A stretch of 64,000 bases of DNA from Paenibacillus validus NBRC 15382 (GCF_004000985.1 NZ_BIMH01000015.1:1-64000); one strand, 5' to 3'. Counted from the stretch's first letter, positions 35,042 through 43,373 are shown. The notes: a model not told the origin generated them from the letters alone. Program-made: numbers and translations.

Positions 35042-36067
35042 TTGCAACAGGGACAGAAACAAGGATCTATGCCAGAAATCATTTCTCCGTTTGCCAACAT
35101 GCGTGTATCGAAACGAAGCCTTTTTCGTTACTTGGGAAGTCTGGGACTGCTTGCCGTGATCCTCATTTTTTGTGCAGTTCTCACCATGCTTTCGCCCGTC
35201 TTTTTTACGGCGACGAATTGGGTCAACCTGCTTCTTCAATCGACGATTCTTGCTGTGCTTGCTATGGGATTAACCTTTGTTATGATGACGGGAGGAATCG
35301 ACCTTTCGGTTGGAGCGGTATTGGCGGTTTCGTCTATGATCGGTCTTGACCTGATTGTCGACCATCAAGCTCCTGTCCTCGTGGGAGTTGCAGCTTCATT
35401 GCTGATCGGCATCCTTTTCGGCTTGGTTAACGGGATTATGGTCACCCGAGTGGGAATCCCTCCGCTTATCGTGACTTTGGCCACAATGGGAGTTGCGCGC
35501 GGGATCGTCCTTATTTATTCGGATGGAGCTAAAGTAACGAAAATTCCGGACAGCATTATTTATTGGGCCAATGGGGAAATAGAGGGGATTCCCGTACTGC
35601 TTCTCATCGTCGGGTTGTTGGCGATGATCGCCCATATCCTTCTTTCACACACGATATACGGACGATCCCTCCGTGCCAGCGGCGGGAATGAATTAGCAGC
35701 GAGACTGGCAGGAGTCCGGACCAAGGGCGTCATCACGGGCGCCTATGTGCTGTCGGGAGCGACGGCGTCCATCGCAGGCCTTCTGCTTGCAGCCCGGCTG
35801 GAATCGGCGGGTCCGAACGCCGGATTGGGCATGGAACAGACCGTCATTGCGGCTGTCGTCATTGGCGGCACCAGTTTATTTGGCGGACAAGGCCATATAG
35901 TGGGCACCCTGCTGGGCGTTCTCCTGATTTCCCTTGTTTCCAACGCGGTGAATTTGTTGAATGTACCGCCGGCATGGGATCAAGTGGTGAAAGGCTTAGT
36001 TATTCTTATCGCGGCGTTACTCGATGTGTACCGAAGGAAATATTCGCAGGACGGTTACTCCAAATAA
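35042..36067 (+). CDS. Sugar-type ABC transporter permease (RbsC family)
   Basis: A 341-aa permease with 8-10 hydrophobic segments and family motifs TFVMMTGGIDLSVGAVLAVS and GGTSLFGGQGHIVGTLLGVL. TTG 35042 is preceded by AGAGGTG at suitable distance; ATG 35069 with AAGGA is a second option, and GTG 35024 lacks a site. It forms a transporter with the ATPase 34 bases upstream. The missing binding protein could be the one at 6294, encoded near a related ATPase. Confidence 0.88.
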   Translation: MQQGQKQGSMPEIISPFANMRVSKRSLFRYLGSLGLLAVILIFCAVLTMLSPVFFTATNWVNLLLQSTILAVLAMGLTFVMMTGGIDLSVGAVLAVSSMIGLDLIVDHQAPVLVGVAASLLIGILFGLVNGIMVTRVGIPPLIVTLATMGVARGIVLIYSDGAKVTKIPDSIIYWANGEIEGIPVLLLIVGLLAMIAHILLSHTIYGRSLRASGGNELAARLAGVRTKGVITGAYVLSGATASIAGLLLAARLESAGPNAGLGMEQTVIAAVVIGGTSLFGGQGHIVGTLLGVLLISLVSNAVNLLNVPPAWDQVVKGLVILIAALLDVYRRKYSQDGYSK

Positions 36068-36168
36068 CGAAGGGGGATCGCAGGCTGCGCGCATAGCCAA
36101 TAAACGGATTGGGGAAAATACGGTTGATTCCTATTAAGTGCTAGCAGAAGAAAGGCGAAAAGAGACCC

Positions 36169-37044
36169 ATGCCATATGCAGAAGTCAACGGAACTACGTT
36201 GTATTACCGTGTTAAGGGATCGGGGTTGCCGATCATTTTCGTTCATCCTCCCTTGCTGGAGGGCAACAACTTCGACGATCAGTTGGAACAGCTGTCCGAC
36301 ACTTATCAAATTATAACCGTCGATGTTCGTGGTCATGGCAGGAGCCCCTATTCCAAGCAGCCGCTGACCATTCCGTTGATAGCCGGCGATATTCGCGGGT
36401 TAATGGACGCGCTCGAGGTGAAGAAGGCTTGCATTTGCGGCTATTCGACCGGCGGCTCGGTGGCGCTTGCGGCCATGCTCGCTTATCCGGACCTGTTCCA
36501 CGGGGGAATCCTTATAAGCGCTATGTCGGAGGTCAGCGATCTTATGCTGAGAAGCAGGTTCTGGGCTGCGATTTATACATCGGGCCTTCATGCCAAACGA
36601 GTTCTGACCGCAGCCATCACCTGGGGCAATGCGAGCTCACCGGAAAACTTTAAGAAGCTCTATAGTGCTGCCCTAAGAGGAGACATCCGCAATCACAAGC
36701 AATATTACAAAAGCGGATTGACTTATAGCTGCACGCAGCGGCTGAAGGAGATTCCCCTGCCGACCCTGCTGCTCTACGGTAAGAAAGATTCCGGCTTTCA
36801 CAAATATGCGAAAATGCTCCACCGGCAATTGCCGAACAGCACGTTGCATTTCATCCCTAAAGCGAAACACCAGCTGCCAACCAAATGGGCAGGCCCGACT
36901 AACAGGCTGATTCGACAGTGGATCGAGGCGCAGCCGTTTGCAACAACGGGTCGTCGCATCCTTCGCGACCTCCAGGAGACGCACGTTCCTATCCCTGTAT
37001 TTGAGCCTGGGACGATTCAAGAAGAGCCTGATCAACAAGCATAA
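36169..37044 (+). CDS. Alpha/beta hydrolase
   Basis: A 291-aa alpha/beta-hydrolase-fold protein. The oxyanion region is FVHPPLLEG (HP in place of HG), the strand ITVDVRGHGRSPYS is typical, the nucleophile elbow is CGYSTGGSVAL (Ser near residue 94), and the C-terminal part has LLLYGKKDSGF (acid) and PKAKHQLP (catalytic His). It is an esterase, lactonase or related hydrolase of unknown substrate. ATG follows AAAGGCGAAAAGAG. A long hairpin terminator follows. Its position after the transporter suggests hydrolysis of the imported compound. Confidence 0.85.
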   Translation: MPYAEVNGTTLYYRVKGSGLPIIFVHPPLLEGNNFDDQLEQLSDTYQIITVDVRGHGRSPYSKQPLTIPLIAGDIRGLMDALEVKKACICGYSTGGSVALAAMLAYPDLFHGGILISAMSEVSDLMLRSRFWAAIYTSGLHAKRVLTAAITWGNASSPENFKKLYSAALRGDIRNHKQYYKSGLTYSCTQRLKEIPLPTLLLYGKKDSGFHKYAKMLHRQLPNSTLHFIPKAKHQLPTKWAGPTNRLIRQWIEAQPFATTGRRILRDLQETHVPIPVFEPGTIQEEPDQQA

Positions 37045-37065
37045 AAAGATACTTGCATACATCAC

Positions 37066-37099
37066 TTTAAGGCTGTTGAGCATGGTCAACAGCCTTAAA
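37066..37099. terminator. Bidirectional hairpin terminator
   Basis: TTTAAGGCTGTTGA and TCAACAGCCTTAAA form a perfect 14-bp stem around GCATGG, located between convergent genes. Its AT-rich base gives A and T runs on both sides. Confidence 0.85.
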
Positions 37100-37116
37100 C
37101 CGTTCGCCGCGACAGG

Positions 37117-37863
37117 CTATTTTTCTACGGTTGTAGATTTTCGAAAGGTTAGCAGCTCGGATACCGTAACGAATCGGTAGCCGCGTTCCTTCAATTCGGG
37201 AAGCACTTGCTTCAAGGCTTCCAGCGTTTGGCTTTTTCCTTCGACATAATCGTGGAATAGAACAATGTCGCCGTTACGCGCGTTTTTCAAAACTTTGTTG
37301 ACGATTTTATTTACGCCCGGCTTGTTCCAGTCCTCGGTGTCCTGATGCCATGACCACATGACGACCAGATAACCGTTTTTTTTCGAAGCATCCACTACAT
37401 TTTCGCTGTAATAGCCTCCAGGAGGTCGGAACAGATGCGGTTTCTCCCCCGTTGTCGTGAAGATGGCTTGTTCGGCCTTTAGTATTTCATTTTGAATTTT
37501 TTCCCCGCCCATCCTTTTTCTGAAATAACTGTGACTGTAGGTATGGTTCGCAATTTCATGGCCTTCGACGATTTCCCTCTTTGCCAGCTCGGGGTACATT
37601 TCAACGCGCTTTCCGACTACAAAGAAGGTTGCTTTCGCCTCATATTGTTTCAGAAGGTCTAAAATTGCCGGGGTATCCGCAGGATCGGGACCATCGTCAA
37701 AGGTTAGAGCTATTATTTTTTCGTCGCTGGGTACTTCCCACACAATATCCCCCCGGGCTTCATAATATTCCCGATTTTTGTTTTGCGGCGCGGCCTGACC
37801 ATGGTTCAGCAATGTGGCGGAGAGTAAAGCAGTTGCAACCAGTGAACTGCAGATGATGCGCAT
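37117..37863 (-). CDS. Polysaccharide deacetylase (NodB domain), secreted
   Basis: A 248-aa exported deacetylase with signal peptide (MRIICSSLVATALLSATLLN, cut after about QAA). The NodB motifs are all present: LTFDDGPDPADT (base Asp and metal Asp), NHTYSHSYF (two metal His), FRPPGGYYS and the C-terminal VLFHDYVEG His. It removes acetyl groups from cell-wall or spore polysaccharide (peptidoglycan or chitin-like). The start is ATG at 37863 after AGGAGG. It lies in a block of spore-related genes. Confidence 0.93.
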   Translation of the reverse strand: MRIICSSLVATALLSATLLNHGQAAPQNKNREYYEARGDIVWEVPSDEKIIALTFDDGPDPADTPAILDLLKQYEAKATFFVVGKRVEMYPELAKREIVEGHEIANHTYSHSYFRKRMGGEKIQNEILKAEQAIFTTTGEKPHLFRPPGGYYSENVVDASKKNGYLVVMWSWHQDTEDWNKPGVNKIVNKVLKNARNGDIVLFHDYVEGKSQTLEALKQVLPELKERGYRFVTVSELLTFRKSTTVEK

Positions 37864-37998
37864 CTTATTCCTCCTTCAATGTAACATCCCTATAATAACC
37901 ATCTTGTTGGCATCCTATGTTCACATTATTATCCTGTCATTGTTTTCTTTATTTATGTAGAAAATGAATGCTGACAAACTAATAGGGAAGTGGGCCAA

Positions 37999-38811
37999 GT
38001 GAAGCAAATGAACAAACAACTTATCATCCTGACGATTTGCGCCAGCGCCATATTTGGGCTGCCTCAAATTCTGTTCGCTGAACAGCTGCTGGAGCAAGGG
38101 GGGCTCCCAAAGGCGGTCATTGTGATCGATGATTTGGGGAACAACATGACGGGGACGGAAGAAATGCTCAATTTGCCTTATCCGATTACGGTTGCGATTA
38201 TGCCGTTTCTACCGTCAACCAAGAGTGATGCGGAAGCGGCTCATCGTAAGGGACACGATGTTATTGTTCATTTGCCGATGGAGCCGTTGAAAGGGAATCG
38301 GAGCTGGCTCGGCCCAGGCGCAATTACTTGCGATTTAAGCGATGAGGAAATCCGTAAACGGGTAAATGCGGCCATCGACGATGTTCCGCACGCGATTGGA
38401 ATCAATAATCATATGGGATCGAAAGCGACCGTTGACGAGCGTGTGATGAACATCGTGTTGACGGTTTGCCATGAAAGAGGACTATTCTTTCTGGACAGTC
38501 ATACCAATTATCGGAGTATTGTCTCGAAAGTGGCCCGACAGATCGGTGTTCCTTGCATAGAAAACCACATTTTTTTAGATGATATAAAAAATAAAAAACA
38601 TGTGATGAAGCAGCTCCGATTATTGCAGCAGCATTTAACGGAACACGAAAAGTGTGTCGCAATCGGACATGTTGGAGCAGGGGGAAAGGGGACGGCCGAA
38701 GTTATTAAACAAGTGCAGGCTCAAGCGCGTGATATCGAATTCGTAGGTATTTCCAAGCTGATCGAAGGCCAAGGCATTCAAGAAAATCCATTGCAATTCC
38801 ATCCCAATTAA
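37999..38811 (+). CDS. Divergent polysaccharide deacetylase (YibQ-like)
   Basis: A 270-aa secreted protein with N-terminal signal (NKQLIILTICASAIFGLPQI). The domain begins KAVIVIDDLGNN and continues with VAIMPFLPSTKSDAE, VIVHLPMEPLKGNRSWLGPG, INNHMGSKATVDERVM and LFFLDSHTNYRS, the pattern of the divergent deacetylase (DUF610) group. GTG 37999 is taken as start, 8 bases after AGGGAAG. It is divergent from the deacetylase at 37117 and is followed by a YhcN/YlaJ lipoprotein. The substrate is unknown. Confidence 0.88.
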   Translation: MKQMNKQLIILTICASAIFGLPQILFAEQLLEQGGLPKAVIVIDDLGNNMTGTEEMLNLPYPITVAIMPFLPSTKSDAEAAHRKGHDVIVHLPMEPLKGNRSWLGPGAITCDLSDEEIRKRVNAAIDDVPHAIGINNHMGSKATVDERVMNIVLTVCHERGLFFLDSHTNYRSIVSKVARQIGVPCIENHIFLDDIKNKKHVMKQLRLLQQHLTEHEKCVAIGHVGAGGKGTAEVIKQVQAQARDIEFVGISKLIEGQGIQENPLQFHPN

Positions 38812-38828
38812 AAAGGAGCGAGTTTCGA

Positions 38829-39308
38829 ATGTTCATCCAAACAGGTAAAGGTATAGCCCTGCTGGCCCTCTCATTGTCCGTGTTCGCCGCTGGCTGCACG
38901 AATAAAACAACGAATCAGGTAAGGCAGCAGGCGGCTCCGCAGCCAGCTCAAAACGCACCGTTAACGAATGCTGAAAACCGTGTCGAAATCGCTAAAAATG
39001 CGGCTGACAAGATTGTCCGATTGAATGGCGTCAAGCAAGCCAATGTGCTGGTTACCAGACGCAATGCTTATGTAGCGGCGGTCGTGGACACGCCTCAAAC
39101 GGAAATCCCGCAACAGCTGGAAGAACAAATCGCCAATGAGGTTCGTTCAACCGATCCGAATATCCAGCACGTTTATGTGTCCACGAATCCCGAATTTGTA
39201 GACCGGGTTAACCGGTACGTTCAAGATATAGGGCAAGGAAGACCGGTAGCCGGTTTTGTTGAAGAATTCAGTGCGATGATCCAGCGTCTTTTTCCAACGG
39301 CCCGTTAA
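38829..39308 (+). CDS. YhcN/YlaJ family sporulation lipoprotein
   Basis: A 159-aa lipoprotein with lipobox FAAGC (Cys23), a Gln/Ala/Pro-rich linker and a domain IAKNAADKIVRLNGVKQANV, LVTRRNAYVAAVVDT typical of YhcN/YlaJ proteins, which in Bacillus are located in the spore inner membrane or cortex region and affect germination or outgrowth. ATG after AAAGGAG, 17 bp after the deacetylase gene, so the two are co-transcribed. A perfect terminator follows. Confidence 0.9.
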   Translation: MFIQTGKGIALLALSLSVFAAGCTNKTTNQVRQQAAPQPAQNAPLTNAENRVEIAKNAADKIVRLNGVKQANVLVTRRNAYVAAVVDTPQTEIPQQLEEQIANEVRSTDPNIQHVYVSTNPEFVDRVNRYVQDIGQGRPVAGFVEEFSAMIQRLFPTAR

Positions 39309-39334
39309 ATTAAAAAGGTAAATATAAAAGGAAC

Positions 39335-39367
39335 AAATAAAAGGAGCCGGCGCGGCTCCTTTTATTT
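39335..39367. terminator. Bidirectional terminator
   Basis: AAATAAAAGGAGCC and GGCTCCTTTTATTT form a perfect 14-bp stem with loop GGCGC, between the lipoprotein gene and the convergent cell-wall hydrolase gene. Confidence 0.9.
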
Positions 39368-39375
39368 GTCCTTGT

Positions 39376-39804
39376 TTAATAAGTATTATAAATGTTTTCG
39401 CACTCTTCGGCGGTGGGTTCATAGAAGCAATGTCTTTTATACCGTCCTACCAAAGGCTGGTTATACCAAGTCGGAGGACAATCACCGGGAGGTCTGAAAT
39501 ACCACAAACTGAATTTCGCCGGCCAATGTCTCTCGCCATCGACCGATCTTTTGGCCAGACGTTTTTCCCGATCACGTGCTTTTTGGTAGAAATATCCATA
39601 CAATGTCGCTTCGAAAGCGTGTGGCTGAAATACCATTTGCGGAATCGTACGAATGTCTTTAAAGTCGGAGCAATTGGCCCGGACCCGGTTAATTCCGACG
39701 TTCCCGACAAGCAGCATGCCCTGTTCGCCTTCGCCTTCCGCTTCAGCCCGAAGCAATCTGGCCAAGAGTGCAATATCCTGTTCTCTGGCTTTAACAACCG
39801 CCAT
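39376..39804 (-). CDS. cwlJ: Spore cortex-lytic type cell wall hydrolase (CwlJ-like)
   Basis: A 142-aa hydrolase_2 (SleB/CwlJ catalytic) domain protein without signal peptide, as for CwlJ. It begins ALLARLLRAEAEGEGEQGML with the catalytic Glu and continues VGNVGINRVRANCSDF, IPQMVFQPHAFEA and the C-terminal WYNQPLVGRYKRHCFYEP. CwlJ degrades muramic-lactam cortex peptidoglycan during germination. ATG after AAGAGGTGAAATC. It supports a spore-forming host. Confidence 0.92.
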   Translation of the reverse strand: MAVVKAREQDIALLARLLRAEAEGEGEQGMLLVGNVGINRVRANCSDFKDIRTIPQMVFQPHAFEATLYGYFYQKARDREKRLAKRSVDGERHWPAKFSLWYFRPPGDCPPTWYNQPLVGRYKRHCFYEPTAEECENIYNTY

Positions 39805-39893
39805 GATTTCACCTCTTTATTTTGGAGATATGGGGGTAACGGTTTTTGACAATACATACTATTCAAACGCGGAATTTATGTGACGTTCACCCA

Positions 39894-40835
39894 TCAGGGT
39901 GTCAGCAAGCCGGGTTCACGAGCTGGAATTCGCTTTGGCGACAGGACGTCGCTTACGGTCCCTATATGCAATCCTTTGTGCTGCAAAGCCTGAATCATCC
40001 CGTCAAGCGCCAGGCTGGATGAACGGGTGGGATGCATCAGAATCAATGACCCGTTCCCGGCTTTAGTCCCAATCTTATGGATGAGGGATTGCGGACTCGG
40101 ATTTTGCCAGTCCACCGTATCCAAAGTCCATAACACGGTGTTCAGCTTCAAGCTTAACGCGATTTCTACGGTTTGCTTATCGAAATCACCGGAAGGGGGA
40201 GCGAACCAGCGGTTCTTAACCTGCAAGTGCGTTTGAAGCAGCTGCTCGGTTTTTGAAATTTCCAGGAGAGCCTGACTTTTGCTTAATTGGCTCATATTTT
40301 TGTGGGAATACGCGTGATTGGACAGCTCATGGCCGCGGCTTCCTATCTTTTGTGCGGTGACCACATTTTTTTTCAACCAGGAACCGTCAAAGAAAAAGGT
40401 CGCTTTCACTTTATGCTTGTCCAAGGTGTCGAGAATTTTGGGAATGAATTCTTCGCCCCAGGCTACATTGATCATAAAAGCGGCCATCGGTTTTTGAGGG
40501 TTGCCGCTATAGATCGGCTCCGCTCCCAAATTATCCAGATTCACACTCGGCGAGGTTTCGTTATATACATATTGAATCGGGCTGCCGGCAGGCTTGTTCT
40601 TATTGAGCTCGTAGGTTCGTTCCGTATCGACCTCAAGGCCATTATAACCCGGTATGGCGCCCCACACGCGATCGACCCTCGCGTCAACGGGAGGAATTCG
40701 CTTCTTCGGAGCTTCCTCGATAATTCGGGTCATCACGGCATCCAGACCGAGAGGCGGCGCAGAGAATCCGGTGATGAGAGGCAGTGCGCAAAGCGCCAGG
40801 GCATAACAACGTTTGAACTGAAACATTTCGTTCAT
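39894..40835 (-). CDS. YlxY-like sporulation polysaccharide deacetylase, motif 1 altered
   Basis: A 313-aa exported NodB-fold protein (signal about residues 5-25, FKRCYALALCALPLITGFSA). Motif 2 (NHAYSHKNM) is present, but motif 1 reads MINVAWGEEFIP where TFDDGPD is expected, so the base and one metal Asp are missing; motif 3 is FAPPSGDFD and the C-terminal His is in LILMHPTRSS. This matches the YlxY branch of sporulation proteins, which may be inactive or mechanistically altered. The start is uncertain (ATG 40835, with AAGGA 8 bases upstream, or ATG 40826). Confidence 0.82.
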   Translation of the reverse strand: MNEMFQFKRCYALALCALPLITGFSAPPLGLDAVMTRIIEEAPKKRIPPVDARVDRVWGAIPGYNGLEVDTERTYELNKNKPAGSPIQYVYNETSPSVNLDNLGAEPIYSGNPQKPMAAFMINVAWGEEFIPKILDTLDKHKVKATFFFDGSWLKKNVVTAQKIGSRGHELSNHAYSHKNMSQLSKSQALLEISKTEQLLQTHLQVKNRWFAPPSGDFDKQTVEIALSLKLNTVLWTLDTVDWQNPSPQSLIHKIGTKAGNGSLILMHPTRSSSLALDGMIQALQHKGLHIGTVSDVLSPKRIPAREPGLLTP

Positions 40836-40861
40836 AACTCCTTTCCTTTGTCTCCATGATT

Positions 40862-41153
40862 TCATTGACTTTGTTCACCGGTATCTTTTTGGGGCTTAAA
40901 CTGAACAATCAAAAAGAGCAGCGGGATATAGGCGTATACAAAATAAAAACTGAAATTGTCGTATAAATCGGCAAATTGCCTGATAAGTCTGCGCTCGTCC
41001 AAGACGTTGGACAATACGAAGAACAGAATTAGAAAAACGATCAGGCTTGAGCGCTGCTTGATAGGGGAGATTCTCTCTCTCCAACGCCAGTTTGAATAAT
41101 CCGAATCTTGGGATGATGTTGATGGATGGTCTGTTCCAAAAATAAAATGTTTT
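40862..41153 (-). pseudogene. Remnant of a spore germination permease (GerAB family), C-terminal part
   Basis: A frame without a credible start reads about 97 codons to a TGA at 40862. Its C-terminal 70 residues are WRWRERISPIKQRSSLIVFL, ILFFVLSNVLDERRL, then FADLYDNFSFYFVYAYIPLL and FLIVQFK: a helix-loop-helix ending like GerAB/GerKB proteins (conserved IPLL near the end). The N-terminal half of this frame overlaps the neighbouring gerC-like fragment in another frame. A deletion that removed most of the gene is the likely cause. Assignment is from pattern only. Confidence 0.45.
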
Positions 41154-41373
41154 TAGTTTCGGTCAGATCTATTTCAGGCGGAGCATCTTTGATCTGGCAA
41201 TTCAAGATAAAATCGATTTCGTTCGTAATTGAAATTTGCACAAAATCGCTGGATTTTTTAGTTTTCTCAAACAAATGCACAATATGTTGTTGAGGATTTG
41301 CTGCTTGTTTCTTATTTATTCTTGAACAGCCATGGCCGGAATAACATAATAGGGTCACCTCACCCATTAGCAT
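41041..41373 (-). pseudogene. Remnant of a Ger(x)C-family germination protein
   Basis: A 110-codon frame whose middle part (FVQISITNEIDFILNCQIKD, then APPEIDLTETKNILFLEQTI) resembles the beta strand plus LDLTKPENIKKLE segment near the C-terminal third of Ger(x)C lipoproteins. It lacks the lipoprotein N-terminus and the conserved C-terminal region. With the GerAB-like fragment downstream it gives the gerA-C-B order of gerK operons, both truncated. The alternative is that this is a chance open frame. Confidence 0.4.
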
Positions 41374-41409
41374 CTATAGAAGGTTAAATTTCTATTCAAT
41401 GAAAAGCCG

Positions 41410-41439
41410 AAGGGCCACTCCTTATCAGGAATGGCCCTC
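41410..41439 (-). terminator. Terminator after the quinone-oxidoreductase-like gene
   Basis: AGGGCCACTCC and GGAATGGCCCT can pair over 11 bases with one mismatch or wobble and a 6-base loop. It lies 40 bases downstream of the stop at 41478. Confidence 0.6.
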
Positions 41440-41477
41440 TTGCTATGGATGGGATTATTCGAATATTCCACTAGTTC

Positions 41478-42341
41478 TTATTTCTGCAAGGCTTGTTTGA
41501 CCGTATCCTTCAAAGGCGTCAAGGTTCCGATCAGCTTGACCAGATCATCCGATGTTTTAGATGTCTCGCCCACGGAAACCGCATGATAAATACCCGCCAT
41601 AAGTACGGCAATAGGCTCAGGCAAGCCGGCGTTCAAGAGTATATTTTTTTCTTCTTCGAAGGAAACGGACTGGTGAACGATTTTTTTACCGGTAACCTCA
41701 GAAACGATTTGAGCCAAATCGTCAAAGCTCCAGGTTTGATTGGAAACAAGATTATACGTCTTGTTCTCATGTCCTTCACCTGCAAGAACGGTCGCTGCAG
41801 CCAAGGCCAGATCGCTGCGGGTCACGGAATTAACGGTTCCGCGACCTGTATTCGTCACAATGGCTCCATGCTCTACGGATGCGCCAAGTCCCGGATTTAT
41901 AAATACTTCGGTGTACAGAGAGTTGCGAAGGAACGTATAGGGAATGCCGGTGGTACGGATCGCATGCTCCGTAGCCAGATGGACCTGGGCTAGAGGGACG
42001 ATCGATTCCTCCCCAAAGGCATATCCGGTATAGGCAATATGTCGAACGCCGGCATCCCGCGCCGCTTTGACGACATTCGCATGTTGAACGACGCGCAGCG
42101 TATCGTCGGAGTCAGGGCTTGAAATAAAGAGCAGCTTGGAGGCGCCGGCGAAAGCTTGTTGAAGGGATTCCGGTTTCGTGTAATCGCCATAACGAACTTC
42201 AATTCCGAGCCCGGCGAGCGAAGAAGCTTTCTCCACATTGCGGACGACGGCTGTGATTTGAGCTGCAGGAACTTTTTTGAGCAGATGTTCGATGACAAGG
42301 CCTCCGAGTTCGCCTGTAGCGCCGGTAACAAAAATGGACAT
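41478..42341 (-). CDS. NmrA-like NAD(P)H-binding protein, quinone oxidoreductase (QorB/YtfG-like)
   Basis: A 287-aa atypical short-chain dehydrogenase. The Rossmann motif is FVTGATGELGGLVIEHLLKK at residues 4-23, then VVRNVEKASSLAGLGIEVRY, GDYTKPESLQQAF and LFISSPDSDDTL; the length and motifs fit NAD(P)H:quinone reductases of the QorB type. ATG at 42341. The promoter region carries a perfect 7+7 inverted repeat also found upstream of the adjacent Rrf2 regulator, so the regulator probably controls it in response to electrophilic or redox stress. Confidence 0.88.
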   Translation of the reverse strand: MSIFVTGATGELGGLVIEHLLKKVPAAQITAVVRNVEKASSLAGLGIEVRYGDYTKPESLQQAFAGASKLLFISSPDSDDTLRVVQHANVVKAARDAGVRHIAYTGYAFGEESIVPLAQVHLATEHAIRTTGIPYTFLRNSLYTEVFINPGLGASVEHGAIVTNTGRGTVNSVTRSDLALAAATVLAGEGHENKTYNLVSNQTWSFDDLAQIVSEVTGKKIVHQSVSFEEEKNILLNAGLPEPIAVLMAGIYHAVSVGETSKTSDDLVKLIGTLTPLKDTVKQALQK

Positions 42342-42386
42342 GAGATTTCTTCCCTTCTTCTGATCAATTTTTCGAGAATGGCAACA

Positions 42387-42407
42387 TTGTAACTGATTAT
42401 GTTACAA
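42387..42407 (-). promoter_or_regulatory. Operator-like inverted repeat upstream of quinone oxidoreductase gene
   Basis: TTGTAAC and GTTACAA are perfect arms separated by seven bases (TGATTAT). The arms are repeated in imperfect form at 42919. Probable binding site of the Rrf2 regulator. Confidence 0.55.
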
Positions 42408-42470
42408 CGCATGCAAAAAAAATTAGAAGAACATAGAACCAGCTACAGACCACATGAACAAATCAGCTCA

Positions 42471-42902
42471 TTAAAGAGCGGTTTTCTTGCTTAGTTCAGT
42501 CACCAGTTGATTCAGCGTTACTTGAGCTAGTTGACGCTCCATGGCAGACTGAGCTTCAAGCATGTTCGTTCGAAGAACGGATTCGATGTTAGCCCCAACC
42601 GGACAAGCAGGGTTAGGGTGTCCATGGAAATTAAAAAGCTCACCTTTCTCGACGACTTCAACCGCCCGATAAACGTCCAGCAGCGTTATTTCATCCAGCT
42701 CTTTGCGCAGGTAAGCTCCGCCGGCACCGGCCTTGACATGCACGAATCCGGCTTTTTTGAGGCTGCTGATAATTCTGCGGATCACGACCGGGTTCGTATT
42801 TACGCTGGCCGCTATGAAATCCGATGTACATGGCGATGGACTTATAGCTATAAGAGACAAGATGTGAACAGCGATGGAAAAGCGGCTGCTAATTTGCTTC
42901 AT
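42471..42902 (-). CDS. Rrf2 family transcriptional regulator (YwnA-like)
   Basis: A 143-aa winged-helix Rrf2 protein. The N-terminus ISSRFSIAVHILSLIAISPS and the recognition region VNTNPVVIRRIISSLKKAGF are typical, as is the wing VKAGAGGAYLRKELDEITLL. Only one Cys (PACPVGANIES) is seen where cluster-binding members have three, so it probably senses thiol stress rather than binding Fe-S. ATG 42902 is six bases after GAGAGGTG; the GTG at 42911 lies in that site. It likely represses itself and the oxidoreductase gene downstream. Confidence 0.9.
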   Translation of the reverse strand: MKQISSRFSIAVHILSLIAISPSPCTSDFIAASVNTNPVVIRRIISSLKKAGFVHVKAGAGGAYLRKELDEITLLDVYRAVEVVEKGELFNFHGHPNPACPVGANIESVLRTNMLEAQSAMERQLAQVTLNQLVTELSKKTAL

Positions 42903-42918
42903 GTCGTTCACCTCTCGG

Positions 42919-42939
42919 GTGTAATCATTATAGTTACAA
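42919..42939 (-). promoter_or_regulatory. Operator-like repeat upstream of the Rrf2 gene
   Basis: On the minus strand TTGTAAC, seven bases, then ATTACAC: the left arm is identical to that at 42387 and the right arm matches GTTACAA at five of seven bases. Suggests autoregulation. Confidence 0.45.
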
Positions 42940-42951
42940 CAAAAAATGAAG

Positions 42952-43350
42952 TCAAGGGGATGTATCTTCTGCAGCTGCTCTTTGCGCAGAAGCCTGTCTT
43001 ATATCTGATATCCTCTTTTTACCCCATTCATACATCATTTCTATAATGGGCAGCAGCGTCATGCCAAGCTCCGTCATGGAATATTCCACTCTCGGAGGCA
43101 CTTCAGGAAATACCTCGCGATGGACAATGCCGTCATCGATTAATTCCTTCAGCTGGCTCGTTAACATTTTATGCGTAATTTTAGGCAATAACCTCTGAAG
43201 CTCGCTGAAGCGCTGCGCTCCCTCTCTTCCCAGATGCCAAAGGAGCACCAGCTTCCACTTTCCTCCAATAATAGCCAGCGTCAATTCTTTCTCGCAATTG
43301 AAATCCCCATTCTTGATTTTATCCAATATTTCCTCGCGCAGATCGGACAT
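42952..43350 (-). CDS. hxlR: HxlR family transcriptional regulator
   Basis: A 132-aa winged-helix protein of the HxlR family: [55 protein letters not shown] and [20 protein letters not shown]. Cys near residue 19 is the position of the redox Cys in YodB/HypR relatives. It is divergent from the DJ-1 protein and hxlAB. In Bacillus subtilis HxlR activates hxlAB in response to formaldehyde, and the gene position supports the same role here. Other HxlR-family functions cannot be excluded. Confidence 0.85.
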   Translation of the reverse strand: MSDLREEILDKIKNGDFNCEKELTLAIIGGKWKLVLLWHLGREGAQRFSELQRLLPKITHKMLTSQLKELIDDGIVHREVFPEVPPRVEYSMTELGMTLLPIIEMMYEWGKKRISDIRQASAQRAAAEDTSP

Positions 43351-43373
43351 TTTATTCTCCTAACTTCTCATAA

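Noticed and set aside
40896-41084. A 62-codon minus-strand frame in the ger remnant region
   Set aside because: It lies in a different frame from the GerAB-like pattern and its sequence shows no family resemblance.
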